DNA of 5,067 bases from Campylobacteraceae bacterium. Lineage in GTDB: Bacteria; Campylobacterota; Campylobacteria; Campylobacterales; Campylobacteraceae. Location of the stretch: assembly GCA_031290675.1 (NCBI GenBank), contig JAITNC010000169.1:1-5067 (forward strand). Direction: 5' to 3'. Within the stretch, counting starts at the first letter, position 1, and every line of letters starts with the position of its first letter. The position numbers and the translations under genes were made by a program. The notes beneath the pieces are model-generated. The model did not search any database. It worked only from the letters and a program-made list of their open reading frames with translations, and was not told where the DNA came from. This document shows, piece after piece, positions 1 through 5,028 of this stretch.

Positions 1-1012
1 TAATCGCATTTGTTTCTATCTTTTTGACTATGTCGGTAGGTTTGTATTGACCAAAATCTATACCGCTCCAACCGGACAACAAAGTAAGTGCGCCGTCATA
101 AGAGATGTACTTTTTGTAATCCTCGTATTTCGCCTGCGCTTTCTCATCAGTCTCATCTACAACGATAGTGATTAGCGAGAACACAAGCACTTTTTGAGGG
201 TCTCTGCCCGCCGCTTTCGCTTTAGAGCGAATTTCAGCGACATACTCTTTTGTAACTTTTTGACTTGGCGTGCCTATAAATACGCACTCAGCATGAAGTG
301 CTGCAAACTCTTTGCCCGCAGTTGATGAGCCGGCTTGAAACAACACTGGAGTTCGTTGAGGCGAAGGCTCTGTGAGTCCGATACCCGGAACTTCAAAGTA
401 TTTACCCTTGTGTCCTATGTCGTGAACTTTGTCAGGGTGAGCGAAAATGCGCTTCTCTTTGTCTCGCACTACTGCGCCGTCTTCCCAGCTGCCTTCAAGC
501 AGTTTGTAAATGACTTCAAGATACTCATTTGCTATCTCATAACGGTTGTCGTGGCGGTTTAGATTGTCATCGCCTACATTTTTTGCGCCGCTTTCAAGAT
601 AAGATGTTACGATATTCCAACCGACACGTCCCTTTGTGTAGTGGTCTGCCGTGGCTATTCGTCTGGCAAATGTATATGGGTGCTCAAACGAAGTTGAGGA
701 GGTCACGCCGATACCGATATGTTTCGTAGCCTGTGCGACCGGACCTGCTATCTGCAGCGGGTCATTGACAGGTATCTGAACGCCCTGCTCTATCGCACTT
801 CTTGCGCTCTGTTGGTATACATCATAATACCCAACAACATCAGCTATAAAAATAGCGTTAAAAAAGCCCTTTTCCAATGTCTTGGCAAGGTCAGTCCAAT
901 ACTCCAAATCCTTGTACTGCCATGAACGGTCTCTTGGGTGCGCCCAAAGTCCCGGGGATTGATGTCCTACGCAGTTCATCTCAAATGCGTTGAATGAAAA
1001 TTTTTTGCTCAT
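1..1012 (-). CDS. FMN-dependent monooxygenase, NtaA/SnaA/DszA (DmoA-like) family, partial
   Basis: The reading frame is open from ATG at 1012 to the window edge: 337 codons, no stop, and no entry as a complete ORF because it is cut. Members of this family are about 440-470 residues, so roughly the last 110 are missing. Seen in the translation: an N-terminal NCVGHQSPGLWAHP block (residues 13-26), IFIADVVGYYDVY (54-66), GRVGWNIVTSYLES (128-141), RYEIANEYLEV (157-167), HKGKYFEVPG (201-210) and PVLFQAGSS (222-230). These are hallmarks of the bacterial-luciferase-like TIM barrel in the nitrilotriacetate/pristinamycin/DszA/dimethylsulfide monooxygenase group. Known members use FMNH2 from a separate reductase plus O2 in the cytoplasm and cleave C-S or C-N bonds. 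Last gene of the operon in this window, 47 nt after the binding protein. AGGAG at 1025-1021 lies 8 nt before the ATG and supports the start. The substrate is not readable from sequence; an organosulfur compound is inferred from the SsuD-type neighbour. Confidence 0.88.
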   Translation of the reverse strand, partial: MSKKFSFNAFEMNCVGHQSPGLWAHPRDRSWQYKDLEYWTDLAKTLEKGFFNAIFIADVVGYYDVYQQSARSAIEQGVQIPVNDPLQIAGPVAQATKHIGIGVTSSTSFEHPYTFARRIATADHYTKGRVGWNIVTSYLESGAKNVGDDNLNRHDNRYEIANEYLEVIYKLLEGSWEDGAVVRDKEKRIFAHPDKVHDIGHKGKYFEVPGIGLTEPSPQRTPVLFQAGSSTAGKEFAALHAECVFIGTPSQKVTKEYVAEIRSKAKAAGRDPQKVLVFSLITIVVDETDEKAQAKYEDYKKYISYDGALTLLSGWSGIDFGQYKPTDIVKKIETNAI

Positions 1013-1059
1013 AAAGTTGTCTCCTATTTATAATTTAATTTTTATTTTTGGTCAAGCAA

Positions 1060-2052
1060 TCATTTGTATTTATCTTTGAAAACCTCCTCAAAAAATAGTT
1101 CTTTTTGAGTTGGTTTGCTCTTTATCGTGCCTATTTTGTACAAAAAGTCACTAAACAAAGATATATCTGTCGGCTTTACTGTATATTTTATATCTGCTCT
1201 GCGTGATAAAATCTTCTCTATCAACTCCACTTTCTCGCTTGAGTTGGCGACTTTGAGATAAAGCTCGGCACTTTCACGTGCGCTGTGAGTGTTTACCCAC
1301 TCATTTGCCTCAACCAAAGACTCCAAAAAAACCGCTATGAGTTTTTGATTTGCGTTGTAAAACTTCTCTGTAGTTGAGATAACGCTCGTGCTAAATCCTT
1401 TGCCCAAAATATCATCAGAATCAAGAACTGTATGGATATTTTTGTGCTCAAGCTCAGCTGTTGAAAATGGCTCTGATGAGAAATGCGCCGTAACTTCGGA
1501 CTTGCCTGACGTGAGCGATATCAATGCGTCCGGGTGTTTGAGTCCGACCGTGAGATGGTCAAGCTTGTCATAATTGCTCTCTCCAAACTCTTTTGCGGCA
1601 GCTATCTGCAACAAAAGTGCGTGTATGGAAACTTTGATGGACGGCAATGCTATCTTATCTTTGTCTGTAAAATCCCTGATAGTTTTGATATTTGGATTTA
1701 CAGTGTTCAAAAGATACTGCGACCTGTCATACGCTGCGATAGCTTTAATCTTCCCTTTTGACTTATCCCAAAGAATGAGAAAAGGGGGAATGCCGTTTGT
1801 ATTTAAGTCTATATTTCCCGAAAGCAGTGCGTCATTTGTCGCCGCTCCTCCTGAAAATGTAAACCACTCTATCTTGACATCGCCAAGTCCGGCTTTTTTG
1901 GCGTTTTTCTCAAATATCTTATGCTCGTCCAAAACAAACAGCGGCAGATAGCCTATATCGTACTGTTTGGCTATTTTGAGCGTTTTGACCTCTGCGAAGA
2001 GTTCTACGCTAAAAACCATTAGCGCTACAATAGATAAAATTATCTTTCTCAT
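1060..2052 (-). CDS. Periplasmic ABC-transporter substrate-binding protein, SsuA/NrtA/TauA (NMT1/THI5-like) type, copy 1
   Basis: 330 residues, complete. The N-terminus is a Sec signal peptide: basic MRK, hydrophobic core about 4-16, likely cleavage after A20 (LFA|EV). There is no lipobox cysteine, so a soluble periplasmic protein is expected. Fold markers of this binding-protein family: the first strand with KIAKQYDIGYLPLFV (26-40), GGAATNDALLSGNIDL (68-83) in the ligand-sensing region, and DALISLTSGKSEVTAH (175-190) followed by EPF, matching the usual 'alxxGxxdA...eP' segment. Such proteins deliver sulfonates, taurine, nitrate or thiamine precursors to an ABC permease; the ligand here is inferred to be an organosulfur compound from the flanking monooxygenases. 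It is about 55% identical by eye to the binding protein encoded just upstream, so the pair arose by duplication, with ligand-facing stretches (residues 107-118 and 190-200) most diverged. The AGAGGA at 2067-2062 lies 9 nt before the ATG. No permease or ATPase gene adjoins it in the window. Confidence 0.9.
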   Translation of the reverse strand: MRKIILSIVALMVFSVELFAEVKTLKIAKQYDIGYLPLFVLDEHKIFEKNAKKAGLGDVKIEWFTFSGGAATNDALLSGNIDLNTNGIPPFLILWDKSKGKIKAIAAYDRSQYLLNTVNPNIKTIRDFTDKDKIALPSIKVSIHALLLQIAAAKEFGESNYDKLDHLTVGLKHPDALISLTSGKSEVTAHFSSEPFSTAELEHKNIHTVLDSDDILGKGFSTSVISTTEKFYNANQKLIAVFLESLVEANEWVNTHSARESAELYLKVANSSEKVELIEKILSRRADIKYTVKPTDISLFSDFLYKIGTIKSKPTQKELFFEEVFKDKYK

Positions 2053-2092
2053 TTTGTTTATTCCTCTGTTTTTATATTAAATTTTTTTAATT

Positions 2093-2107
2093 GGCAATTA
2101 AATTGCC
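2093..2107. repeat. 15-bp perfect inverted repeat between the two binding-protein genes
   Basis: GGCAATT, one central A, then AATTGCC. It sits in the 73-nt gap between the two binding-protein genes, the longest gap in the operon, 18 nt after the upstream stop codon. As RNA only about 5 bp with a 5-nt loop could form, and on the transcribed strand it is followed by A-rich rather than U-rich sequence, so it is not an intrinsic terminator. It could be an internal regulatory or processing site, or chance in AT-rich DNA. Confidence 0.4.
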
Positions 2108-2125
2108 GCCTTGAATTTTACTTTC

Positions 2126-3091
2126 CTAAAAAAGCAAATCTTCCTGTTTTGGCTGTGATTTTATAGCTCCCACCTTGTATAAAAAGTCGCTAAAGACTGT
2201 AACGCCTGCCACTTTTGGACTAAAATCAGCGCCGCCTTTTTCAAGTATTGAAAGCAGTACGCTTACAGACTCTTTTGAGTTTTCAGACTTTATATAAAGC
2301 TCTATAGCCTCTTTTTTGTTTGCATTTATCCACTCGTTCGCCTCATCAAGCGCCTTGATAAAAGAGGCTGTGAGTTTTGGATTTTTGTCGTAAAACTCTT
2401 TTGTGGTTGAGTAAACGCCTGTCGTGATACCTTTGCCTACAACATCTGCCGAGTTCAATATCTCGTGGATATTTGGATTTTGCAGCTCTATGCTCGTGTA
2501 AGGCTCTCTGCCAAAATGCGCCGTTATCTCTGACTTGCCTGAAGTTAGTGCGACAAGCGCGTCAGGATTGCCCAAAGTAACGGTCAAATGGTCAAATTTG
2601 TCATAATTTTCTATACCATACTCTTTTGCTGCGGCTATCTGGAGTATCAAAGATTGGATAGAGACTTTGACAGCAGCCAAAGCGATTCTGTCTTTCTCAC
2701 CCAAATCTTTTATACTCTTGACTTTTGGATTTGACGAAACCAAACCTATAGTATCTTTGCCCGATGAAGCTATAGCTTTGACTCTCCCATTTGTCTTATC
2801 CCAAAGCCGTACAAACGGCGCTACACCGCTGGAGCTTATATCTACACTGCCCGATAACAAAGCCTCATTTGTAGCAGCTCCTCCCGCAAGTGTGATCCAC
2901 TCTATCTTGACATTGTCGCCAAGACCTGCCTCTTTGGCGTATTTTTGTACAAGCTTGCGCTCTGTTATAACTGTAAACGGCAGGGTATTGAACCCGTACT
3001 GTTTCGCTATACGGATAGAGTTTACCTCTGCGGACAACCATACGCTCAAAACGGCCGAGAAAATAAAAAATAAAATTAGTTTTTTCATCAT
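2126..3091 (-). CDS. Periplasmic ABC-transporter substrate-binding protein, SsuA/NrtA/TauA (NMT1/THI5-like) type, copy 2
   Basis: 321 residues. The signal peptide is MMKK, then a hydrophobic core about 5-19 and likely cleavage after A21 (LSA|EV); no lipobox. The same fold markers as its downstream paralogue are present: RIAKQYGFNTLPFTV (27-41), GGAATNEALLSGSVDI (70-85) and DALVALTSGKSEITAHF further on. Role: capture of a small anionic or organosulfur ligand in the periplasm for an ABC importer; the exact ligand is unknown. It lies 27 nt after the monooxygenase stop, so translation is probably coupled to that gene's expression. AAAGGGG at 3105-3099 is 7 nt from the first ATG and 10 nt from the second (3088); the first is preferred. 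The C-terminus is 9 residues shorter than the paralogue: its TAG (2128-2126) follows directly on a six-T run. Removing one T would give nine further codons, exactly the paralogue's tail length, so a slip or sequencing error is possible. Confidence 0.9.
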   Translation of the reverse strand: MMKKLILFFIFSAVLSVWLSAEVNSIRIAKQYGFNTLPFTVITERKLVQKYAKEAGLGDNVKIEWITLAGGAATNEALLSGSVDISSSGVAPFVRLWDKTNGRVKAIASSGKDTIGLVSSNPKVKSIKDLGEKDRIALAAVKVSIQSLILQIAAAKEYGIENYDKFDHLTVTLGNPDALVALTSGKSEITAHFGREPYTSIELQNPNIHEILNSADVVGKGITTGVYSTTKEFYDKNPKLTASFIKALDEANEWINANKKEAIELYIKSENSKESVSVLLSILEKGGADFSPKVAGVTVFSDFLYKVGAIKSQPKQEDLLF

Positions 3092-3118
3092 ATCAATACC
3101 CCTTTTTGTATATTTTTT

Positions 3119-4219
3119 TTACGCTATAGCGTCTTTTTTGATAAATCGTGGCTGTGCGCCTTTGCCGAGCAATGGAAATACAAGCTCCGCAAATCTCGCC
3201 GCCTCTTCTAGGTGTGGATAACCCGAAAGTACAAATGTATCAACTCCCAAAGCCTCATACTCTTTCAGCCTTGCCGCTACTGTTTCAGGGTCGCCTACAA
3301 GTGCTGTTCCGGCACCCCTTCGCACAAGTCCTATACCCGCCCAAAGGTTTGGAGAAACTTCAAGTTTGCTTTTGTCGCCGGCGTGAAGCCCTCTTATGCG
3401 CTGTTGTCCGACAGAGTCTGTGATTTCAAATTTTTTCTGCTCTCTTGCGATAATCTCATCGTCAAGTTTGCTTATGAGCCGCTCAGCCGCTGCCCAAGCC
3501 TCTTCGTTTGTTTCACGTACGATGACTTGCAGCCTCACGCCAAATCTGACTTTTCGCCCGTACTTCTCAGCTCTCTTTCTTACGTCGGCTATCTTTTGAG
3601 CGACCAGATGAGGCGGCTCGCCCCAGCTAAGATAAGCGTCTATATGTTTGGCTGTAAGCTCGTGCGCTACGTCAGATGAACCGCCAAAATACAACGGCGG
3701 GTGCGGCTTTTGCACAGGAGAAAAGCTAACGTGCGCATTTTTGATATCAAAATATTTGCCCTTATGCGTAACGTTCTCGCCTTTCAAAAGCCTTTTCCAC
3801 ACGTCCAAAAACTCGTCAGCCAACTCGTAACGCTCATCGTGCTCCAGATGAACGCCGTCCACCTCAAGCTCTTCTACGGAGTAAGTTCCCGGCACTACGT
3901 TTAGTATCAGACGACCGTCTAAGACATCATCAAGAGTGACGGTTTGTCTTGCAAAAACTACAGGACCACCCGTAGCAGAAGGGCGAAGAGCCAAAAGGAG
4001 TTTTATCTTGCTCGTATAAGCCGCCAAGTTGGCCGCCAAGATAAACGGGTCTTGCGAATCGCTGCCTGTCGGAATCAAAAGCCCGTCATATCCAAACTGC
4101 TCGGCAGTCGTGGCTATTTGCCTCAAATACGAAGCCGTTGGCGGTCTAAAATCCGAAACCTCTCCCACATACCTTGTATCTCCACCTGTCGGAAGATACC
4201 AAAAAATGTTCAAACTCAT
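3119..4219 (-). CDS. ssuD: FMNH2-dependent alkanesulfonate monooxygenase (SsuD type)
   Basis: 366 residues, close to the usual 370-390 but with a short C-terminal tail. Family role: in the cytoplasm, with FMNH2 supplied by a reductase such as SsuE and O2, it oxidises an alkanesulfonate to an aldehyde and sulfite for sulfur assimilation. SsuD hallmarks: MSLNIFWYLPT at the start, LIPTG (48-52), ALRPS (77-81), PPLYFGGSSDVAHEL (174-188), YLSWGEPP (196-203), RETNEEAWAAAERLISKLDDE (235-255), TDSVGQQR (267-274), SPNLWAGIGLVRRGAGTALVG (289-309) and LSGYPHLEEA (331-340). Compared with E. coli SsuD as I recall it, Arg226, Arg297, Tyr331 and the WGEP tryptophan are kept (R229, R300, Y334, W199). His11, Cys54 and His228 are replaced by G12, S55 and Q231, and the TGSDP loop reads PGTYS. 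First gene of the leftward operon; AGGGGG at 4230-4225 lies 5 nt before the ATG. SsuD-like function is near certain; the exact sulfonate is not. Confidence 0.9.
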   Translation of the reverse strand: MSLNIFWYLPTGGDTRYVGEVSDFRPPTASYLRQIATTAEQFGYDGLLIPTGSDSQDPFILAANLAAYTSKIKLLLALRPSATGGPVVFARQTVTLDDVLDGRLILNVVPGTYSVEELEVDGVHLEHDERYELADEFLDVWKRLLKGENVTHKGKYFDIKNAHVSFSPVQKPHPPLYFGGSSDVAHELTAKHIDAYLSWGEPPHLVAQKIADVRKRAEKYGRKVRFGVRLQVIVRETNEEAWAAAERLISKLDDEIIAREQKKFEITDSVGQQRIRGLHAGDKSKLEVSPNLWAGIGLVRRGAGTALVGDPETVAARLKEYEALGVDTFVLSGYPHLEEAARFAELVFPLLGKGAQPRFIKKDAIA

Positions 4220-4256
4220 AATAGCCCCCTTGAAAAAAATTGGACAAACCCTATAC

Positions 4257-4282
4257 TAAACCATAGTAAATCTATCGGTTTA
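4257..4282. promoter_or_regulatory. Candidate operator: interrupted 10-bp inverted repeat upstream of ssuD
   Basis: TAAACC+ATAG (4257-4266), loop TAAAT (4267-4271), CTAT (4272-4275), a single unpaired C (4276), then GGTTTA (4277-4282). All ten base pairs are Watson-Crick. It ends 38 nt before the ssuD start and overlaps or abuts the best -10 candidates, a typical place for a repressor or LysR-type site. A near copy of one arm lies 75 bp upstream at 4346-4357. It could also act as a hairpin in the 5' leader. No regulator gene is in the window to match it. Confidence 0.45.
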
Positions 4283-4310
4283 ATATATATTATATAAAAT
4301 TGTATACCAA
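4282..4310 (-). promoter_or_regulatory. Candidate sigma-70-type promoter for the ssuD operon
   Basis: On the minus strand, TTGGTA (4310-4305) is 17 bp from TATATT (4287-4282), giving a predicted start near 4275 and a leader of about 55 nt. An exact TATAAT is also present at 4294-4289 but lacks a good -35 box, which may not matter if the host is campylobacterotal. The surrounding DNA is almost pure A+T, so chance matches are expected; which -10 box is used cannot be decided here. Confidence 0.35.
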
Positions 4311-4345
4311 TAATTATTAGAGACAACTTAAGTAATAGGAGTTTT

Positions 4346-4357
4346 TCTATCCGTTTA
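4346..4357. promoter_or_regulatory. Second half-site copy upstream of the ssuD promoter
   Basis: TCTATCCGTTTA here matches TCTATCGGTTTA at 4271-4282 in 11 of 12 positions, in the same orientation, 75 bp apart (about seven helical turns). It stands out because both copies contain the only CG-containing words in this AT-rich spacer. The spacing would suit an upstream activator site paired with the inverted repeat at 4257-4282. Confidence 0.35.
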
Positions 4358-4478
4358 GTCATATTTTTTGAAAATTTCAAATATTTTTGTGTTTTTTAAA
4401 GTATTTTTATCAGAAAGTTAAGTTTTGGTAGTGGTTGTTTTTATTGTAAGTTGAGATAGTTTATCAAAAATCTGCCCC
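4358..4478. other. AT-rich spacer between ssuD promoter region and repeat mosaic
   Basis: No open frame with a start codon and ribosome binding site is visible on either strand. The only structure is a TTTGAAA/TTTCAAA inverted repeat around a single A (4367-4381), made almost wholly of A and T and not followed by a terminator-like T run on either strand. Probably upstream spacer DNA only. Confidence 0.6.
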
Positions 4479-4521
4479 ATTGTCATGTAGGGCGGAGCGA
4501 AGCATCTGTGTTTACTCTCCT
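4479..4521 (+). repeat. Repeat B, copy 0
   Basis: ATTGTCATG start and the conserved tail GCATCTGTGTTTA (4502-4514), but the middle reads TAGGGCGGAGCGAA, so the usual outer stem is weak (ATG/CAT only). It runs directly into A copy 1, forming a B-A composite. Confidence 0.7.
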
Positions 4522-4560
4522 CCGTCATTGCGAGTGAGCTTGCGAACGTGGCAATCCACT
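4522..4560 (+). repeat. Repeat A, copy 1
   Basis: Full-length copy, CCGTCATTGC to GGCAATCCACT. The outer stem is ATTGC (4527-4531) with GCAAT (4551-4555). It is the exact reverse complement of the copy at 5029-5067 over all 39 bases. Confidence 0.85.
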
Positions 4561-4564
4561 CTTT

Positions 4565-4587
4565 TTGTCATGACAAGCAGCGAAGCC
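4565..4587 (+). repeat. Repeat B, copy 1 (degenerate)
   Basis: TTGTCATG start and an AGCGAAGC core, without the conserved tail. The first 12 bases, TTGTCATGACAA (4565-4576), form a perfect palindrome not seen in other copies. Confidence 0.5.
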
Positions 4588-4592
4588 CCCCT

Positions 4593-4638
4593 ATTGTCAT
4601 GCTGAGCCGAAGGCGTGAGCATCTGTGTTTATTCTCTT
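4593..4638 (+). repeat. Repeat B, copy 2
   Basis: Best-formed B copy: outer stem ATGCT (4599-4603) with AGCAT (4618-4622), 5' bulge GA, inner stem GCC (4606-4608) with GGC (4612-4614) around a GAA loop, 3' bulge GTG, then tail CTGTGTTTATTCTCTT leading straight into A copy 2. Confidence 0.8.
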
Positions 4639-4675
4639 CCGTCATTGCGAGTGAGCTTGCGAACGTGGCAATCCA
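4639..4675 (+). repeat. Repeat A, copy 2
   Basis: Identical to A copy 1 over 37 bases, with outer stem ATTGC (4644-4648) and GCAAT (4668-4672). Confidence 0.85.
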
Positions 4676-4683
4676 TTCCCCTC

Positions 4684-4725
4684 ATTGTCATGCTGAGCTT
4701 GCGAAGCATCTGTGTTTACTCTCCT
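4684..4725 (+). repeat. Repeat B, copy 3
   Basis: Shortened middle: outer stem ATGCT (4690-4694) with AGCAT (4705-4709) around GAGCTTGCGA, then the conserved tail. From 4701 it matches the B copy 0/A copy 1 junction (from 4497) in 42 of 43 bases. Confidence 0.75.
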
Positions 4726-4752
4726 CCGTCATTGCAAGTGAGCCGAAGCCCA
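4726..4752 (+). repeat. Repeat A, copy 3 (truncated)
   Basis: Starts CCGTCATTGCAAGTGAGC like copy 1 with one change (G to A), then diverges to CGAAGCCCAC. The closing GCAAT arm is lost, so it cannot fold like the others. Confidence 0.6.
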
Positions 4753-4757
4753 CAACT

Positions 4758-4796
4758 CCGTCATTGCGAGCTTGTACTCAAGCGTGGCAATCCACT
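4758..4796 (+). repeat. Repeat A, copy 4
   Basis: Clearest A-type fold: outer stem ATTGC (4763-4767) with GCAAT (4787-4791), bulge GA, inner stem GCTTG (4770-4774) with CAAGC (4779-4783), loop TACT, bulge GTG (4784-4786). Confidence 0.8.
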
Positions 4797-4830
4797 CTTA
4801 TGCTTTTTTTGCGCCACACACGCCCCTTTG

Positions 4831-4864
4831 TGTCATTGTGAGGAGCGAAGCAGAGTGACAATCT
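4831..4864 (+). repeat. Repeat A, copy 5 (variant)
   Basis: GTCATTGTGAGGAGCGAAGC, then AGAGTGACAATCT. Outer stem ATTGT (4835-4839) with ACAAT (4858-4862): the C-G pair of other copies is a T-A pair here, both sides changed together. Confidence 0.75.
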
Positions 4865-4880
4865 CAGCTTTTACCCCTCC

Positions 4881-4927
4881 ATTGTCATGCGTGAACGAAG
4901 GCGTGAGCATCTGTGTTTATTTTCTTT
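4881..4927 (+). repeat. Repeat B, copy 4
   Basis: ATTGTCATGC start, outer stem ATGC (4887-4890) with GCAT (4907-4910), GAACGAAGGCGTGA between, then tail CTGTGTTTATTTTCTTT. Unlike copies 0, 2 and 3 it is not followed by an A unit. Confidence 0.7.
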
Positions 4928-4937
4928 CATTCTTTTT

Positions 4938-4952
4938 TGCAACTCAGTTGCA
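4938..4952. repeat. 15-bp palindrome
   Basis: TGCAACT, one C, AGTTGCA: perfect 7-bp arms. Preceded by six Ts and followed by TTTGG on the plus strand, so on neither strand does a T run follow the stem as a terminator needs. Confidence 0.5.
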
Positions 4953-4960
4953 TTTGGTAG

Positions 4961-5027
4961 TTAATTCCCCTCCTGCGGAGGGGTGTCCGAAGGACGGGGT
5001 GGTTTTGTATTACGTTGTATTACAAAA
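4961..5027 (+). repeat. Repeat C: GC-rich multi-hairpin element
   Basis: Three successive hairpins: CCCCTCC/GGAGGGG with loop TGC (4967-4983); GTCC/GGAC with loop GAA (4985-4995); and TTTTGTA plus TAC against GTA plus TACAAAA with one T-T mismatch (5003-5027). The last also contains the tandem direct repeat TTGTATTAC at 5005-5013 and 5015-5023. The first two resemble a dispersed GGAGGGGTGTCCGAAGGACG element seen in many bacterial genomes. No T run follows the stems on either strand, so a terminator role is not supported. Confidence 0.6.
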
Positions 5028-5028
5028 A

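Noticed and set aside
3121..3132. Perfect 12-bp palindrome ACGCTATAGCGT over the ssuD stop codon
   Set aside because: It has no loop to fold as a hairpin and encodes the final Ala-Ile-Ala codons; likely chance.
335..4297. Plus-strand open frames opposite the four minus-strand genes
   Set aside because: They lie antisense to well-recognised proteins, lack family motifs and ribosome binding sites, and several are mirror copies of each other over the two paralogues.
4321..4345. Ribosome-binding-site-like AATAGGAG on the plus strand
   Set aside because: No start codon follows at useful distance; the frame after it stops within about ten codons.
4367..4381. Possible terminator TTTGAAA/TTTCAAA
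   Set aside because: The stem is nearly all A-T, no gene reads into it within the window, and no proper T run follows.
4479..4930. CRISPR array
   Set aside because: Units are unequal, degenerate, of two interleaved families, self-complementary, irregularly spaced, one is inverted, and the intervals are not uniform spacers.
4967..5027. Element C as an intrinsic terminator
   Set aside because: The strong CCCCTCC/GGAGGGG stem is followed by GTCCG on the plus strand and by AATTAACT on the minus strand, not by a T run.
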